Positions 15,897-23,428 of a stretch of DNA of 34,423 nt are shown here, one piece after another (position 1 is the stretch's first letter; every line of letters begins with the position of its first letter). Where the stretch lies: NCBI GenBank assembly GCA_947593585.1, contig CANQDP010000013.1:1-34423 (forward strand). Reading direction: 5' to 3'. The position numbers and the translations under genes were made by a program. Under the pieces are notes generated by a model. The model was not told where the DNA came from. It ran no database searches and saw nothing but the letters and a program-made list of their open reading frames with translations. The stretch comes from an uncultured Clostridia bacterium. GTDB lineage: Bacteria; Bacillota; Clostridia; Christensenellales; UBA1242.

Positions 15897-16571
15897 TTAT
15901 ATAAATTGGAAACTTTTTAAGTCAACACCAAATTTTAAATAAATAATGTTGTGCAACAAACGAAGAGATTGCTTTAAAATGTTTGAATTTAAATTGTCTA
16001 AAGGATTTCCGCCGCCAATGCTTTTTAAAGCAGCAAACACCTTTTTATCTATCAACAAGGCGTTTTCCACTCTTTGAGTGGTGAAATTGCCAGAAATTTG
16101 GTCGAGATAAGCAATGTCTGTGTCTGGGAAATCTAATTGCACGCCTGAAAAACTAAAAAACTTTAAGATATAGTCAATTGTGGCGACCAACTCGTTTGAA
16201 TTCTCTACGTTTTTAAGAGCGGTGAGAGTGAGCAAAAAAATGTCCTCTTCCGGCTTTTGGGTTGGCAAGATTGAGCGCACCATATCTAACACAATATATC
16301 CACACATCGTTTTGCCATAATCTAGCAAAATTTTGCCAAAATCATCTAAGATTTCCGCTTGTGTGATTGTGATTGACTGCCCTTTTTGGCTCATCACAAA
16401 ATCAGCAAACACAAATGCCCTTGCAACCGCTTTAAATTTGGCTTTGTCCTTCTTAACGCCTGTGAACTTGGCTGAAATGATGCCGTTTTCAAGCGAAAAA
16501 ATAGTGGCAAGTTTATCTGCCTCTTTGAAATCTGACGCCTTAATCACTATGCCCTTAAACTTCTCTTGCAT
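15897..16571 (-). CDS. recO: DNA repair protein RecO
   Basis: RecO helps load RecA on single-stranded DNA with RecR/RecF during recombinational repair. The N-terminal OB fold is clear (KFKGIVIKASDFKEADKLATIFS...G...FTGVKK), followed by a helical C-terminal domain. The length, 224 aa, is slightly short, and the zinc-binding cysteines found in many Firmicute RecO proteins are absent. Position downstream of era and yqzL matches the Bacillus order. A strong terminator ends the yqzL gene, and recO has its own extended -10 TGCTATAAT ending exactly 6 nt before ATG 16571 with no Shine-Dalgarno, so a leaderless mRNA is likely. Confidence 0.9.
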   Translation of the reverse strand: MQEKFKGIVIKASDFKEADKLATIFSLENGIISAKFTGVKKDKAKFKAVARAFVFADFVMSQKGQSITITQAEILDDFGKILLDYGKTMCGYIVLDMVRSILPTQKPEEDIFLLTLTALKNVENSNELVATIDYILKFFSFSGVQLDFPDTDIAYLDQISGNFTTQRVENALLIDKKVFAALKSIGGGNPLDNLNSNILKQSLRLLHNIIYLKFGVDLKSFQFI

Positions 16572-16577
16572 AATAGA

Positions 16578-16586
16578 ATTATAGCA
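16578..16586 (-). promoter_or_regulatory. Extended -10 promoter for leaderless recO
   Basis: On the minus strand TGCTATAAT (16586-16578) is an extended -10 element ending 6 nt before the recO ATG. There is no clear -35 and no Shine-Dalgarno. Confidence 0.65.
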
Positions 16587-16617
16587 TAATTATTAAAAAT
16601 TTAAAAAGGTTTTGCAA

Positions 16618-16647
16618 ATAAAAAAATTTTGCACGAAGCAAAATTTT
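16618..16647 (-). terminator. Intrinsic terminator between yqzL and recO
   Basis: AAAATTTTGC (16623-16632), a five-base loop and GCAAAATTTT (16638-16647) form a perfect 10-bp hairpin, followed on the minus strand by a T run. It overlaps the yqzL stop codon. Confidence 0.85.
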
Positions 16648-16798
16648 ATATTTGATTAACATTTTCTTTTTCAACCGGAGGAAGCGACATATCCACCCCA
16701 TTTTTGGCGGCTTGTGAGGCTAAAAAGAATTCAATACGCCCTGTTTCGCAAAACAATTTATAGTAACTATTACTTAAAATCATTTGTTTAATAAGCAC
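16646..16798 (-). CDS. yqzL: YqzL-like small protein, 50 aa
   Basis: A short gene begins with GTG 16798 after a very strong GGGAGGTG and ends at TAA 16648-16646. The product contains YYKLFCETGRIEFFLASQ (residues 12-29), which fits the YqzL pattern of an aromatic-Lys-Leu-Phe, Thr-Gly, short spacer and a hydrophobic helix. In Bacillus, yqzL sits between era and recO, exactly as here. Its function is unknown. A polar C-terminal tail (SLPPVEKENVNQI) is longer than I would expect. The identification rests on the motif plus position. Confidence 0.7.
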   Translation of the reverse strand: MLIKQMILSNSYYKLFCETGRIEFFLASQAAKNGVDMSLPPVEKENVNQI

Positions 16799-16986
16799 AA
16801 TGCACCTCCCCAATTATAGTTTTTGCAGCATTTGGAATTTAATGCGCTTTTTTATATTTTTATTATATAAAATAAATTTGAAAAAGTGCCATTTATTTTA
16901 AAATATTTAATAAAATTTTGCGTAAATTTTTTCAATTTTGCAAGCCTTAACTAGATGTTGTGGCTGTGGATAACTAAACCACATTT

Positions 16987-18390
16987 TTAGCCTTCAAATT
17001 TCAGTCCAAGTTCGGTGATTGACTTGATGTCATTTCGCCAATTAGGCTTCACTTTCACAAAAATTTGCAAGTAGATTTGCTCGCCAATCAATTTTTCAGC
17101 CTCTTTTCTGCTGGCGGTGGAAATCTTTTTAATCATTTCACCAGACTTGCCCAATATTATTGGCTTATGGCTCTCCTTCTCGCAATATAGGTCGGCAGAA
17201 ATGTGAATTGGAAAGGTATTTTCTTGATAGTCTGTAACCAGCACTTGTATGCCGTGTGGCACTTCGTCATCAAGATATAGCAATGCTTTTTCGCGAATTA
17301 TTTCAGCCACCATTTGCCTTAGGTTTTTATCCGTGTAATCTTCTTTTGGGAAATAACGCATTTCAAAGCTGTGAGTTGGCAAATATTTTTTTATCATTTC
17401 AATCAGCACTTCGCAATTTGTGCCTTTGAGTGCACTGACAGGAAGGATTTCGTCCACTTTCGCAACGGCCGACAATTTGGCGAGCTCTGGATATAGTTTT
17501 TCGTAGGTGGACATATCCACCTTATTAATAAGCAATATCTTTTTGGCGGTGGTTGACACGCGCTCTATCAATTTTTGATATTGAGGCACAAGAGGCTTAT
17601 CGGCAACCAACATGAGCAAAACAATTTCTGTGTCCTCCACTGCGTTGGCAATATGTTTTTCCATTTCATCGTCAAAAGTGTTTTTGCGTTTGTGATAGCC
17701 GGGAGTGTCCACAAACACAATTTGGCAGTTATCGTCATCATAAATGCCAAGAATGCTTTCACGCGTGGTTTGTGTCTTTGGGCTGGTGATTGCCACCTTC
17801 TCGCCCACTAACTTGTTCATGAGAGTGCTCTTGCCCGAGTTGGTTTCGCCAAGGATTGTTACGAACCCAGATTTGAAATTGATTTTGTTTGTTGATGGTT
17901 CGCCCCCTTGCCCTGCTTCGCGTGTAATATTCAGTTCGGTTAAGATTTCATCTTGCAAATCTTCCATAAGTTTTGCATCCGTTTTTGTTTCATGGTCATA
18001 ACCTAAAATGTGGAGCATGCCGTGGCAAAACAAAAAACAGATTTCTCGCAAAAGTGAGTGCCCATATTCTGCTGCTTGCTGCTCGGCGCGTTTCTTGCAA
18101 ATATAAATATCGCCTATTGTGAGAATGCCATTTTCATCCAAATCAAATTTATAGTCTTTCAAAGCAAGTTTTTCGCCCACCTTTAAATTGACATAAGGAT
18201 AAGTTAGCACATCTGTAACTTTATCAATTTGACGGGTGCGAGCATTCAACTCTTGAATTGCCTTTTCACTAACAAAACTTAAGTTTACGGATATTTTTTT
18301 TGGAAGAAAAAACTTTTCACTCACCTTATCTGCAACTTTGATTAGACCTTCCTTTATTTCCTTATTGACTTGCCCAAAAATCTCTAACAT
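16987..18390 (-). CDS. ybeY-era: Fusion of endoribonuclease YbeY and GTPase Era, 467 aa
   Basis: One frame encodes two ribosome-maturation proteins. Residues 1-150 are YbeY, the single-strand RNase of 16S rRNA 3'-end processing, with the zinc motif HGMLHILGYDH (His123, His127, His133). A linker of roughly 20 residues leads to Era: P-loop GETNSGKS (181-188), DTPG (228-231), NKVD (289-292) and a C-terminal KH domain with GKSGEMIKKI that binds the 3' end of 16S rRNA. AGAGG suits ATG 18390 best (5-nt spacing); ATG 18393 is also possible. In Bacillus the two genes are near neighbours, separated by dgkA and cdd, which are missing here. No stop or frameshift separates the halves. Confidence 0.92.
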   Translation of the reverse strand: MLEIFGQVNKEIKEGLIKVADKVSEKFFLPKKISVNLSFVSEKAIQELNARTRQIDKVTDVLTYPYVNLKVGEKLALKDYKFDLDENGILTIGDIYICKKRAEQQAAEYGHSLLREICFLFCHGMLHILGYDHETKTDAKLMEDLQDEILTELNITREAGQGGEPSTNKINFKSGFVTILGETNSGKSTLMNKLVGEKVAITSPKTQTTRESILGIYDDDNCQIVFVDTPGYHKRKNTFDDEMEKHIANAVEDTEIVLLMLVADKPLVPQYQKLIERVSTTAKKILLINKVDMSTYEKLYPELAKLSAVAKVDEILPVSALKGTNCEVLIEMIKKYLPTHSFEMRYFPKEDYTDKNLRQMVAEIIREKALLYLDDEVPHGIQVLVTDYQENTFPIHISADLYCEKESHKPIILGKSGEMIKKISTASRKEAEKLIGEQIYLQIFVKVKPNWRNDIKSITELGLKFEG

Positions 18391-18507
18391 CATTACCTCT
18401 AATAATAATTTATCACAAATTTGGATTTTTTGCAAATCAATTTTTTCATAAAAAATTTTTAAAAAATCAAAAATTTTTACAAAAAAACATCATTTTTTTG
18501 CAATGTT

Positions 18508-19596
18508 TTACGCTATTAATCCATTAATGGTGAGATTTACGAACACAAATAGCGAGCCTTCAATGATTTCACTTTCAACACTCTCATCTAAAAATTCAAT
18601 CGCTTTTGGCAGTTCATTATAAGCCTCATCAACTGCCGATTGAATTATGCCATCTCTCTCTTTTGAAAAATCATGAGAAATAATTTGCGGACACAATTCA
18701 TAATATGTGATTATTTTTCTTTTCATTGGCACGAGTGAAAATAAAAATTCAAAACGCTCCTCACATTCATATAATTCAAACTTATTCTTTGCCCTGCCGG
18801 AATATAATTTTTTATTGAAGAGAAAATATTCATATCCAATTTGGATGTTGCCTGAGCGGACTAAAACAGTTTCTTCTTTCGCCACCTTTTTAATATTCAC
18901 TATATACATTTTTGCATATATCTCAGCAATGGGGTTTACCGGGATTTGCTCATTGTTGAAATCTAAGTTGAACGGGAGCACTAAGATATCTCCAACATTC
19001 ACAAAATCTCCAACCTTAACATTAACTGTGCCAGTTATCACATTGATTTTTGAAATAATTCCGCTGCGCTTTGCTACGATAGGCTGAAACTCGCCTTTTT
19101 CATAAACGAGTTTCTCGCTTAGATTAATAATTATGTGTGTCCCTTTCCTAATAACAGAAACTTGTGCAATTCTGTCGTAGTTATTTTGCAGGATAGTTTC
19201 AATTTCTTCGCTAGATTGAAGATTTATTTTACCCGTTCGTATTCCGTTTTGACTTAACACTTCAACAATATCATTTGTTGATAATTCTTTCGTTCCATAA
19301 ACTGTTATCTTCCATGTGAAGTTTGAAGCGAACATAAAAAATATTATGCCAAAGAAAACTCCTAAAACCACACCTAAATTTAAAAGCACAAATTTGGGAA
19401 AGCGGCGAAAGAGATTTTTAGTTTTGTTCACTTTAAAATTTTTAATATAGCGTTTTATTTTATTTTCAAATTTATCTTCTGCTTCAAATGTGATATGTGA
19501 TTTATCTAATATGTTCACATTATATATTGCCACTCTTTTTAGGTGAAGAGTTTTTAAAAGATTTTCGCCGTCATAACCCGTCAAATCAAATTTCAT
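18508..19596 (-). CDS. yqfD: Sporulation protein YqfD, 362 aa
   Basis: The protein matches the YqfD family of sporulation-associated membrane proteins. A cytoplasmic N-terminal domain (MKFDLTGYDGENLLKTL...) leads to one transmembrane helix at about residues 67-88 (FVLLNLGVVLGVFFGIIFFMF), then a large extracytoplasmic region including KITVYGTKELSTNDIVEVL and a lipoyl-like beta segment (GIISKINVITGTVNVKVGDFVNVGD). The start at 19596 is set by GGAGG. It lies 65 nt downstream of yqfC, the partner gene in Bacillus, where both are expressed in the mother cell. An A/T hairpin after the stop could be a weak terminator before ybeY-era. Confidence 0.9.
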   Translation of the reverse strand: MKFDLTGYDGENLLKTLHLKRVAIYNVNILDKSHITFEAEDKFENKIKRYIKNFKVNKTKNLFRRFPKFVLLNLGVVLGVFFGIIFFMFASNFTWKITVYGTKELSTNDIVEVLSQNGIRTGKINLQSSEEIETILQNNYDRIAQVSVIRKGTHIIINLSEKLVYEKGEFQPIVAKRSGIISKINVITGTVNVKVGDFVNVGDILVLPFNLDFNNEQIPVNPIAEIYAKMYIVNIKKVAKEETVLVRSGNIQIGYEYFLFNKKLYSGRAKNKFELYECEERFEFLFSLVPMKRKIITYYELCPQIISHDFSKERDGIIQSAVDEAYNELPKAIEFLDESVESEIIEGSLFVFVNLTINGLIA

Positions 19597-19661
19597 GAAG
19601 CCTCCAAAAATTTTTAATTTTTTATTTTTTTGCTTGTTTTTTTTCAAGTTTTTTTAAATTT

Positions 19662-19922
19662 TTATTGCTTTTTTACGCATATAGAAAAAATTTCGCCACG
19701 CAAAACGCAAGTGAATTTATCGAGATATTTAACTTTTAAATTTTCGCCAGACACAACAAGCAGAGTTTTTTTCAATTGAAATTGCATTTCGTTTGAGCCG
19801 AAACTAACCACTTGTTTTATCCCTTCAATATATAGTGATTTGCCACCTAAATTTATTAGCCTATAATTTGCAGATGCCCCAACATCCAACATCATTTTTT
19901 CTATTTCATCTAACATTCCCAT
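19662..19922 (-). CDS. yqfC: Sporulation protein YqfC (YabP/YqfC family), 86 aa
   Basis: The short protein has the YabP/YqfC beta-rich pattern (YRLINLGGKSLYIEGIKQVVSF...LKKTLLVVSGENLKVKYLDKFTCVLRGEI), normal family length of about 90 residues and no signal peptide. It precedes yqfD on the same strand, the conserved pair. The promoter matches SigmaE spacing, so mother-cell expression is likely. There is no Shine-Dalgarno, and the -10 ends 5 nt before ATG 19922; a second ATG lies at 19916. Its role in sporulation is poorly understood. Confidence 0.85.
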   Translation of the reverse strand: MGMLDEIEKMMLDVGASANYRLINLGGKSLYIEGIKQVVSFGSNEMQFQLKKTLLVVSGENLKVKYLDKFTCVLRGEIFSICVKKQ

Positions 19923-19927
19923 AAAAG

Positions 19928-19954
19928 ATTATATGAAAAAAACTTTTGCAATAT
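19928..19954 (-). promoter_or_regulatory. SigmaE-like sporulation promoter of yqfC
   Basis: On the minus strand ATATT (19954-19950), a 14-bp spacer and CATATAAT (19935-19928) match the Bacillus SigmaE form (ATATT, 13-15 bp, CATACAAT) at all but one position of these cores. TATAAT inside it could also serve SigmaA, although no SigmaA -35 is visible. Confidence 0.6.
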
Positions 19955-19966
19955 CTCAAAAGCAAA

Positions 19967-19990
19967 TAAAAAAAGCGGACTTTTGCCCGC
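19967..19990 (-). terminator. Intrinsic terminator of the ABC-F gene
   Basis: On the minus strand GCGGGC (19990-19985), a four-base loop and GTCCGC (19980-19975) pair with one G-U and are followed by seven Ts. It directly abuts the stop codon. Confidence 0.85.
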
Positions 19991-21568
19991 CTATTTCATT
20001 TGTGTTTCGACATACGAATCATAATCAATTTCTTTATCGTATTCAAGAGTTTTATTTATGCGCATAATGCGATTTGCCACAGTGGAAATTATTTCTTCAT
20101 CGTGAGTGGCAAACATCATGCAACCTTCAAATTTTTCCATGCCCTTATTTAAGGCAGTTATGCTTTCAAGATCTAAGTGGTTAGTTGGCTCATCAAGCAG
20201 CAAGAAATTGCCGGATTGAAGCATCATTTTTGCGAGCATGCAACGAACTTTTTCGCCACCTGATAAGACCTTTGCTTTCTTATCCGCTTCTTCTCCGCTA
20301 AACAGCATTCTCCCTAGCCAACTGCGAAGGAAGGTGGCATCATGCTCCTTTGTGAACTGCCCTATCCAATCAACAAGCGAGAGTTCGCAATTTTCAAAAT
20401 AACTATTATTATTTTGTGGAAGATAGGTTTGTGAAATTGTTTTGCCCCACTGCACTTCGCCCTTATAATTTTTATCTTTGCCAGATAGGATTTCAAATAG
20501 CGCAGTAACCACATTGCTATTATCACTCATTATGGCAATTTTATTGTCTGGACGCACAGTGAAAGACACATTTTCAAACAATCCTTCCTTCGTTAGATTT
20601 TTTACAAACAAAATGTCGTTGCCAATGCGTTGGTCAAACTTGAAATCTATATATGGATATTTTCTGCTAGAAGGCTTGATGTCTTCAATGGTCAAACGCT
20701 CCAACTCTTTTTTTCTGCTCGTTGCCTGCTTAGACTTAGAGGCATTTGCCGAAAATCGAGCAATAAACTCTTGCAACTCTTTTGCGCGCTGCTCTGCTTT
20801 TTTGTTTTGCTCTTTTTGTTGCTTTAATGCTAATTGGCTAGTTTCATACCAGAAATCATAATTGCCTAGATATAAATTTATTTTGCCATAGTCGATATCG
20901 CAAATATGCGTGCAAACTTTATTCAAAAAGTGGCGATTATGGCTGACAATTATAATTGTGTTTTCAAACTTTAAAATAAATTCTTCAAGCCAACGAATAG
21001 TTTTAACATCCAAGTTGTTTGTGGGCTCATCTAGGATTAGATTGTCTGGGTTGGAAAAAAGTGCTTGTGCGAGCAAAACTTTCACTTTAATTTTGCTATC
21101 TACATTCGCCATAAGCTCATTGTGAAGAGATGTGGGAATGTTTAAAGAATTTAATAGGTTTTGCGCCTCACTTTCAGCATCCCAACCATTTAACTCCATA
21201 AATTCAGCCTCTAACTCGCCCAATTTTACGCCGTCTTCCTCAGTGAAATCTGTTTTTTGATAATATTTCTCTTTTTCGTCCATGATTTCCACAAGGCGCT
21301 TGTGCCCCATTAAAACTGTGCGAAGTACTGTGTATTCATTATATTTTTCTTGATTTTGCTCTAAAACGGACAGCCTTTCTTTTGCAGGAATAACCACTTC
21401 ACCTTTGTTTGGCTCTAACTCACCTGATAGCACTTTCATAAAGGTGGATTTGCCCGCCCCGTTTGCACCTATCACGCCGTAGCAGTTTCCTTTCGTAAAT
21501 TTTAGATTGACTTCATCAAACAACTTTCGGCTTCCAAATTGAACTGCAACATTATTTACTGTAATCAT
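19991..21568 (-). CDS. ykpA: ABC-F family ATPase, YkpA/YbiT type, 525 aa
   Basis: This is a soluble twin-cassette ABC-F protein of the kind that acts on ribosomes. The first cassette has an intact Walker A (GANGAGKST, about 37-45) and Walker B (LILDEPTNNLD), but its signature is degenerate (VDSKIKVKVLLAQ in place of LSGG). The second has an intact signature (LSGGEKVRCMLAK) and Walker B (LLLDEPTNHLD), but its Walker A is lost (IMSDNSNVVTAL). Only one composite ATP site should therefore be complete; the loss in the second cassette is a YkpA trait. The linker is short and basic (ANASKSKQATSRKKELE). GAGGAG fixes ATG 21568. Confidence 0.9.
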   Translation of the reverse strand: MITVNNVAVQFGSRKLFDEVNLKFTKGNCYGVIGANGAGKSTFMKVLSGELEPNKGEVVIPAKERLSVLEQNQEKYNEYTVLRTVLMGHKRLVEIMDEKEKYYQKTDFTEEDGVKLGELEAEFMELNGWDAESEAQNLLNSLNIPTSLHNELMANVDSKIKVKVLLAQALFSNPDNLILDEPTNNLDVKTIRWLEEFILKFENTIIIVSHNRHFLNKVCTHICDIDYGKINLYLGNYDFWYETSQLALKQQKEQNKKAEQRAKELQEFIARFSANASKSKQATSRKKELERLTIEDIKPSSRKYPYIDFKFDQRIGNDILFVKNLTKEGLFENVSFTVRPDNKIAIMSDNSNVVTALFEILSGKDKNYKGEVQWGKTISQTYLPQNNNSYFENCELSLVDWIGQFTKEHDATFLRSWLGRMLFSGEEADKKAKVLSGGEKVRCMLAKMMLQSGNFLLLDEPTNHLDLESITALNKGMEKFEGCMMFATHDEEIISTVANRIMRINKTLEYDKEIDYDSYVETQMK

Positions 21569-21619
21569 AATTCTCCTCAATAATTTTCAATATAGCATAA
21601 AACCAGAATTTTTGCAACA

Positions 21620-22237
21620 CTAGTGTTTTATAATTTTTTCATAAACAACGGAAGATAATATCGTGAGCGCACCTCCAAGCAAAAGACCAGCCAAAATGTC
21701 GCTTGGGAAATGTACGCCTAAATAAATTCTTGTGAAGCCAATGAAAATTGGCAATAACAAAAGAATTGCCACCAATGTGATTTTTAAAGGCTTGTTTTTC
21801 AATCGTTTTAATGATAGATATGCAAGTGCGCCATAAAAGGCTGCTGAGAGTGCTGCATGAGCGGAAGGAAAACTAAAACCAACCTCTTCAATTAGCATAA
21901 ATCCCTCAGGACGAGCACGGCGAACTATATATTTCACCACAGTGCAAACAACCGCAACCAACACCAGATTTATTAAGGCAAAAAATCCGTCTTTTTTGTT
22001 TTTGTTTGCAAGCAAAAATATTAGTGAAAACACCCCAAGCACAACCACCGAACCTAAATGTGTGAGTATTTTAAAAGACGATGTGATAAATTTGTGCCTA
22101 TGCTTAGATAAGAATGAAATAAATTTGTCTATTTTAAAACTATATTTGTTTGCCACCAAAATCATTATGGCTAAAAACCCGGCAAACAATATTGCCATGC
22201 AGACATATCTTAAAACATTTTTTGCTTTTGCGTTCAT
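21620..22237 (-). CDS. PAP2-family membrane phosphatase, 205 aa
   Basis: The protein is a type 2 phosphatidic-acid-phosphatase-like integral membrane enzyme with about five to six hydrophobic segments. The three catalytic motifs are present: KYIVRRARP (102-110), PSAH (124-127, usually PSGH) and TRIYLGVHFPSD with Arg170, His176 and Asp180. Candidate substrates are undecaprenyl diphosphate (BcrC-like recycling of the wall carrier lipid) or phosphatidyl phosphates; the sequence does not decide. No clear Shine-Dalgarno precedes ATG 22237. A terminator of the upstream nrdR unit ends 15 nt before the start, so it has its own promoter, which I cannot place with confidence. Confidence 0.88.
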   Translation of the reverse strand: MNAKAKNVLRYVCMAILFAGFLAIMILVANKYSFKIDKFISFLSKHRHKFITSSFKILTHLGSVVVLGVFSLIFLLANKNKKDGFFALINLVLVAVVCTVVKYIVRRARPEGFMLIEEVGFSFPSAHAALSAAFYGALAYLSLKRLKNKPLKITLVAILLLLPIFIGFTRIYLGVHFPSDILAGLLLGGALTILSSVVYEKIIKH

Positions 22238-22251
22238 ACTTCATTAACCAA

Positions 22252-22279
22252 TTAAAAAAGCAAGTTTATTGCTCTTTTA
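22252..22279 (-). terminator. Intrinsic terminator of the nrdR unit
   Basis: On the minus strand AAAAGAGCAA, a five-base loop and TTGCTTTTTT form a hairpin with one bulge and a T run (22279-22252). It lies just past the stop of the small repeat protein gene. Confidence 0.7.
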
Positions 22280-22280
22280 A

Positions 22281-22475
22281 TTATAAATCCTTCCCTTTTG
22301 GCTGAGATAAATATATTGATGTTCTAGACAGGGTGCTCTTAGGGCTTTTTGCTTTTAAAGAACTTTCATCTGCACTCTTATCTTTATCTGGCTGTGTTGA
22401 TTTTGCTTTTTTGCCCTTTGGCTGAGATAAATATATGCTCGTGCGTGAAAGCAATTTCTTATCGTTATTTTCCAT
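22281..22475 (-). CDS. Small protein with duplicated 14-residue motif, 64 aa
   Basis: The motif LSRTSIYLSQPKGK occurs twice, at residues 9-22 and 49-62, joined by a Lys/Ser/Asp-rich linker with several SP/KS pairs. AAGGAAA precedes ATG 22475. The gene is 11 nt downstream of nrdR and ahead of a terminator, so it is co-transcribed with it. I recognise no family. The protein is very polar, probably unstructured, with no membrane segment. The duplication is also clear in DNA: 20 bases beginning CTTTGGCTGAG are identical in both copies (plus strand). Confidence 0.65.
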   Translation of the reverse strand: MENNDKKLLSRTSIYLSQPKGKKAKSTQPDKDKSADESSLKAKSPKSTLSRTSIYLSQPKGKDL

Positions 22476-22486
22476 ATCGTTTCCTT

Positions 22487-22921
22487 TTATCTATTAATAA
22501 ATCTTCTCACGCCGTCAAAACTGTTGCAATCAGTGTGCTGTGTGAAATAAACCAAGCAAGCCATAGCGCTTAATTCAAGCAAAACATCAATGGCTATGCG
22601 CACAATATCTTGCGTGGAAATCTCTTGCTTTTGAAGAGCAAAAAGTTGATTTTCAATTTTTGAAACGATTTCGTCAACTGAGGATTCAATATCCGTGCAG
22701 TATGTGGCATGGCGAATGCTATCACGCAATTTTTCCACCTTAAATGGCTCACGCATATTATCCACATTCGTAACCACCATAGGGTTATTTTCAACCGTTT
22801 CATAAGTGGTGAAACGCTTGCCACATTTCAAACACTCTCTGCGCCTGCGGATGGAACTATCTTTTAAATATCTGCTATCCACAACCTTGCTTTCGCTATT
22901 TCCACAAAATATACATTTCAT
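22487..22921 (-). CDS. nrdR: Transcriptional repressor NrdR
   Basis: NrdR senses ATP/dATP and represses ribonucleotide reductase genes. The N-terminal zinc ribbon (Cys3, Cys6, Cys30, Cys33; RRRRECLKCGKRFTTYE) binds DNA, and the ATP-cone begins near residue 46 (VVTNVDNMREPFKVEKLRDSIRHA). Its 144 residues are about the normal length. AGGAG lies 6 nt before ATG 22921. I see no ribonucleotide reductase gene or paired NrdR boxes in this window, so its targets are elsewhere. It shares a unit with the 64-aa repeat protein. Confidence 0.95.
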   Translation of the reverse strand: MKCIFCGNSESKVVDSRYLKDSSIRRRRECLKCGKRFTTYETVENNPMVVTNVDNMREPFKVEKLRDSIRHATYCTDIESSVDEIVSKIENQLFALQKQEISTQDIVRIAIDVLLELSAMACLVYFTQHTDCNSFDGVRRFINR

Positions 22922-22938
22922 AACTAACTCCTAACTCT

Positions 22939-22967
22939 ATTATTGCACAAATTAAAAATTTTTACAA
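22939..22967 (-). promoter_or_regulatory. nrdR promoter
   Basis: On the minus strand TTGTAA (22967-22962), a 17-bp spacer and AATAAT (22944-22939) preceded by TGC (extended -10) form a plausible SigmaA promoter. Confidence 0.55.
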
Positions 22968-23051
22968 ACATTTTTATGGGATATTTCAAATTTTATAAAA
23001 CAAATTAATCAAAATGTTGTGCTTTTTATTAAATATTTATCTATATATGGA

Positions 23052-23318
23052 TTAAATGTTTAAAAGAGTTGCAAAATATTCTTGAATTTCCATGCCTATT
23101 TTTATCCCGCGTTTTAACGCCAACTCACGCTCATCTTCCATAAGCATAGATAATTTGTGCAACAATAAAAATCTAATATCTTTATAAATTTTAAAATTAT
23201 CTTTTAATATATTTTTTAACTTATCTTCTAAATCTAAGATTTCTTGACAATCTCTTATGCTTATAACCTTATCTTCAATTAAAAACATATTAAAATATAA
23301 ATCATATAACAAACTCAT
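23052..23318 (-). CDS. Small hypothetical helical protein divergent from XRE regulator, 88 aa
   Basis: AGGAGG precedes ATG 23318. The product is entirely helical by appearance, with LEDKLKNILKDNF in the middle and a C-terminal ALKRGIKIGMEIQEYF; it faintly recalls small helical proteins of the DUF6809 type, but I am not sure. No membrane segment or catalytic motif is visible. Its promoter (TTGACA, 17 bp, TAAAAT) has a 17-bp operator-like repeat filling the spacer, and the neighbouring divergent gene encodes an XRE repressor-like protein. It is therefore probably the main regulated target of that repressor. Confidence 0.65.
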   Translation of the reverse strand: MSLLYDLYFNMFLIEDKVISIRDCQEILDLEDKLKNILKDNFKIYKDIRFLLLHKLSMLMEDERELALKRGIKIGMEIQEYFATLLNI

Positions 23319-23337
23319 TTTTATCCTCCTAAAAATT

Positions 23338-23366
23338 ATTTTAGACCTAAAATCTTAAAATGTCAA
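23338..23366 (-). promoter_or_regulatory. Promoter of the 23052-23318 gene
   Basis: On the minus strand TTGACA (23366-23361), a 17-bp spacer and TAAAAT (23343-23338). Operator copy 1 occupies the whole spacer, an ideal position for repression. Confidence 0.75.
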
Positions 23367-23419
23367 CTAAAGTAGACCCAAAATCTTAAATTTAATTAAA
23401 ATTTTAAGTTTTTGGGTAT
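23343..23419. promoter_or_regulatory. Three-copy 17-bp operator array
   Basis: AGACCTAAAATCTTAAA (23343-23359) and AGACCCAAAATCTTAAA (23374-23390) are direct repeats 31 bp apart. TTTAAGTTTTTGGGTAT (23403-23419) is an inverted copy, 15 of 17 bases matching the reverse complement of copy 2. The centres lie about 30 bp (three helical turns) apart. Copy 1 fills one promoter and copy 3 reaches the -10 of the XRE gene, as expected for repression of both. Confidence 0.7.
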
Positions 23420-23428
23420 ATTGTTTAT
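23417..23428 (+). promoter_or_regulatory. -10 element of leaderless XRE gene
   Basis: TATATT (23417-23422) ends 6 nt before ATG 23429 with no Shine-Dalgarno. It overlaps operator copy 3, consistent with autoregulation. Confidence 0.55.

Noticed and set aside
15452..15904. 150-aa plus-strand ORF across the lipoprotein gene
   Set aside because: It is antisense to a signal-peptide gene and runs through its promoter; no RBS or recognisable domain.
21616..21627. AACACTAGTGTT perfect palindrome after the PAP2 gene
   Set aside because: It is short, has no T run for termination and no second copy; no support for an operator or terminator.
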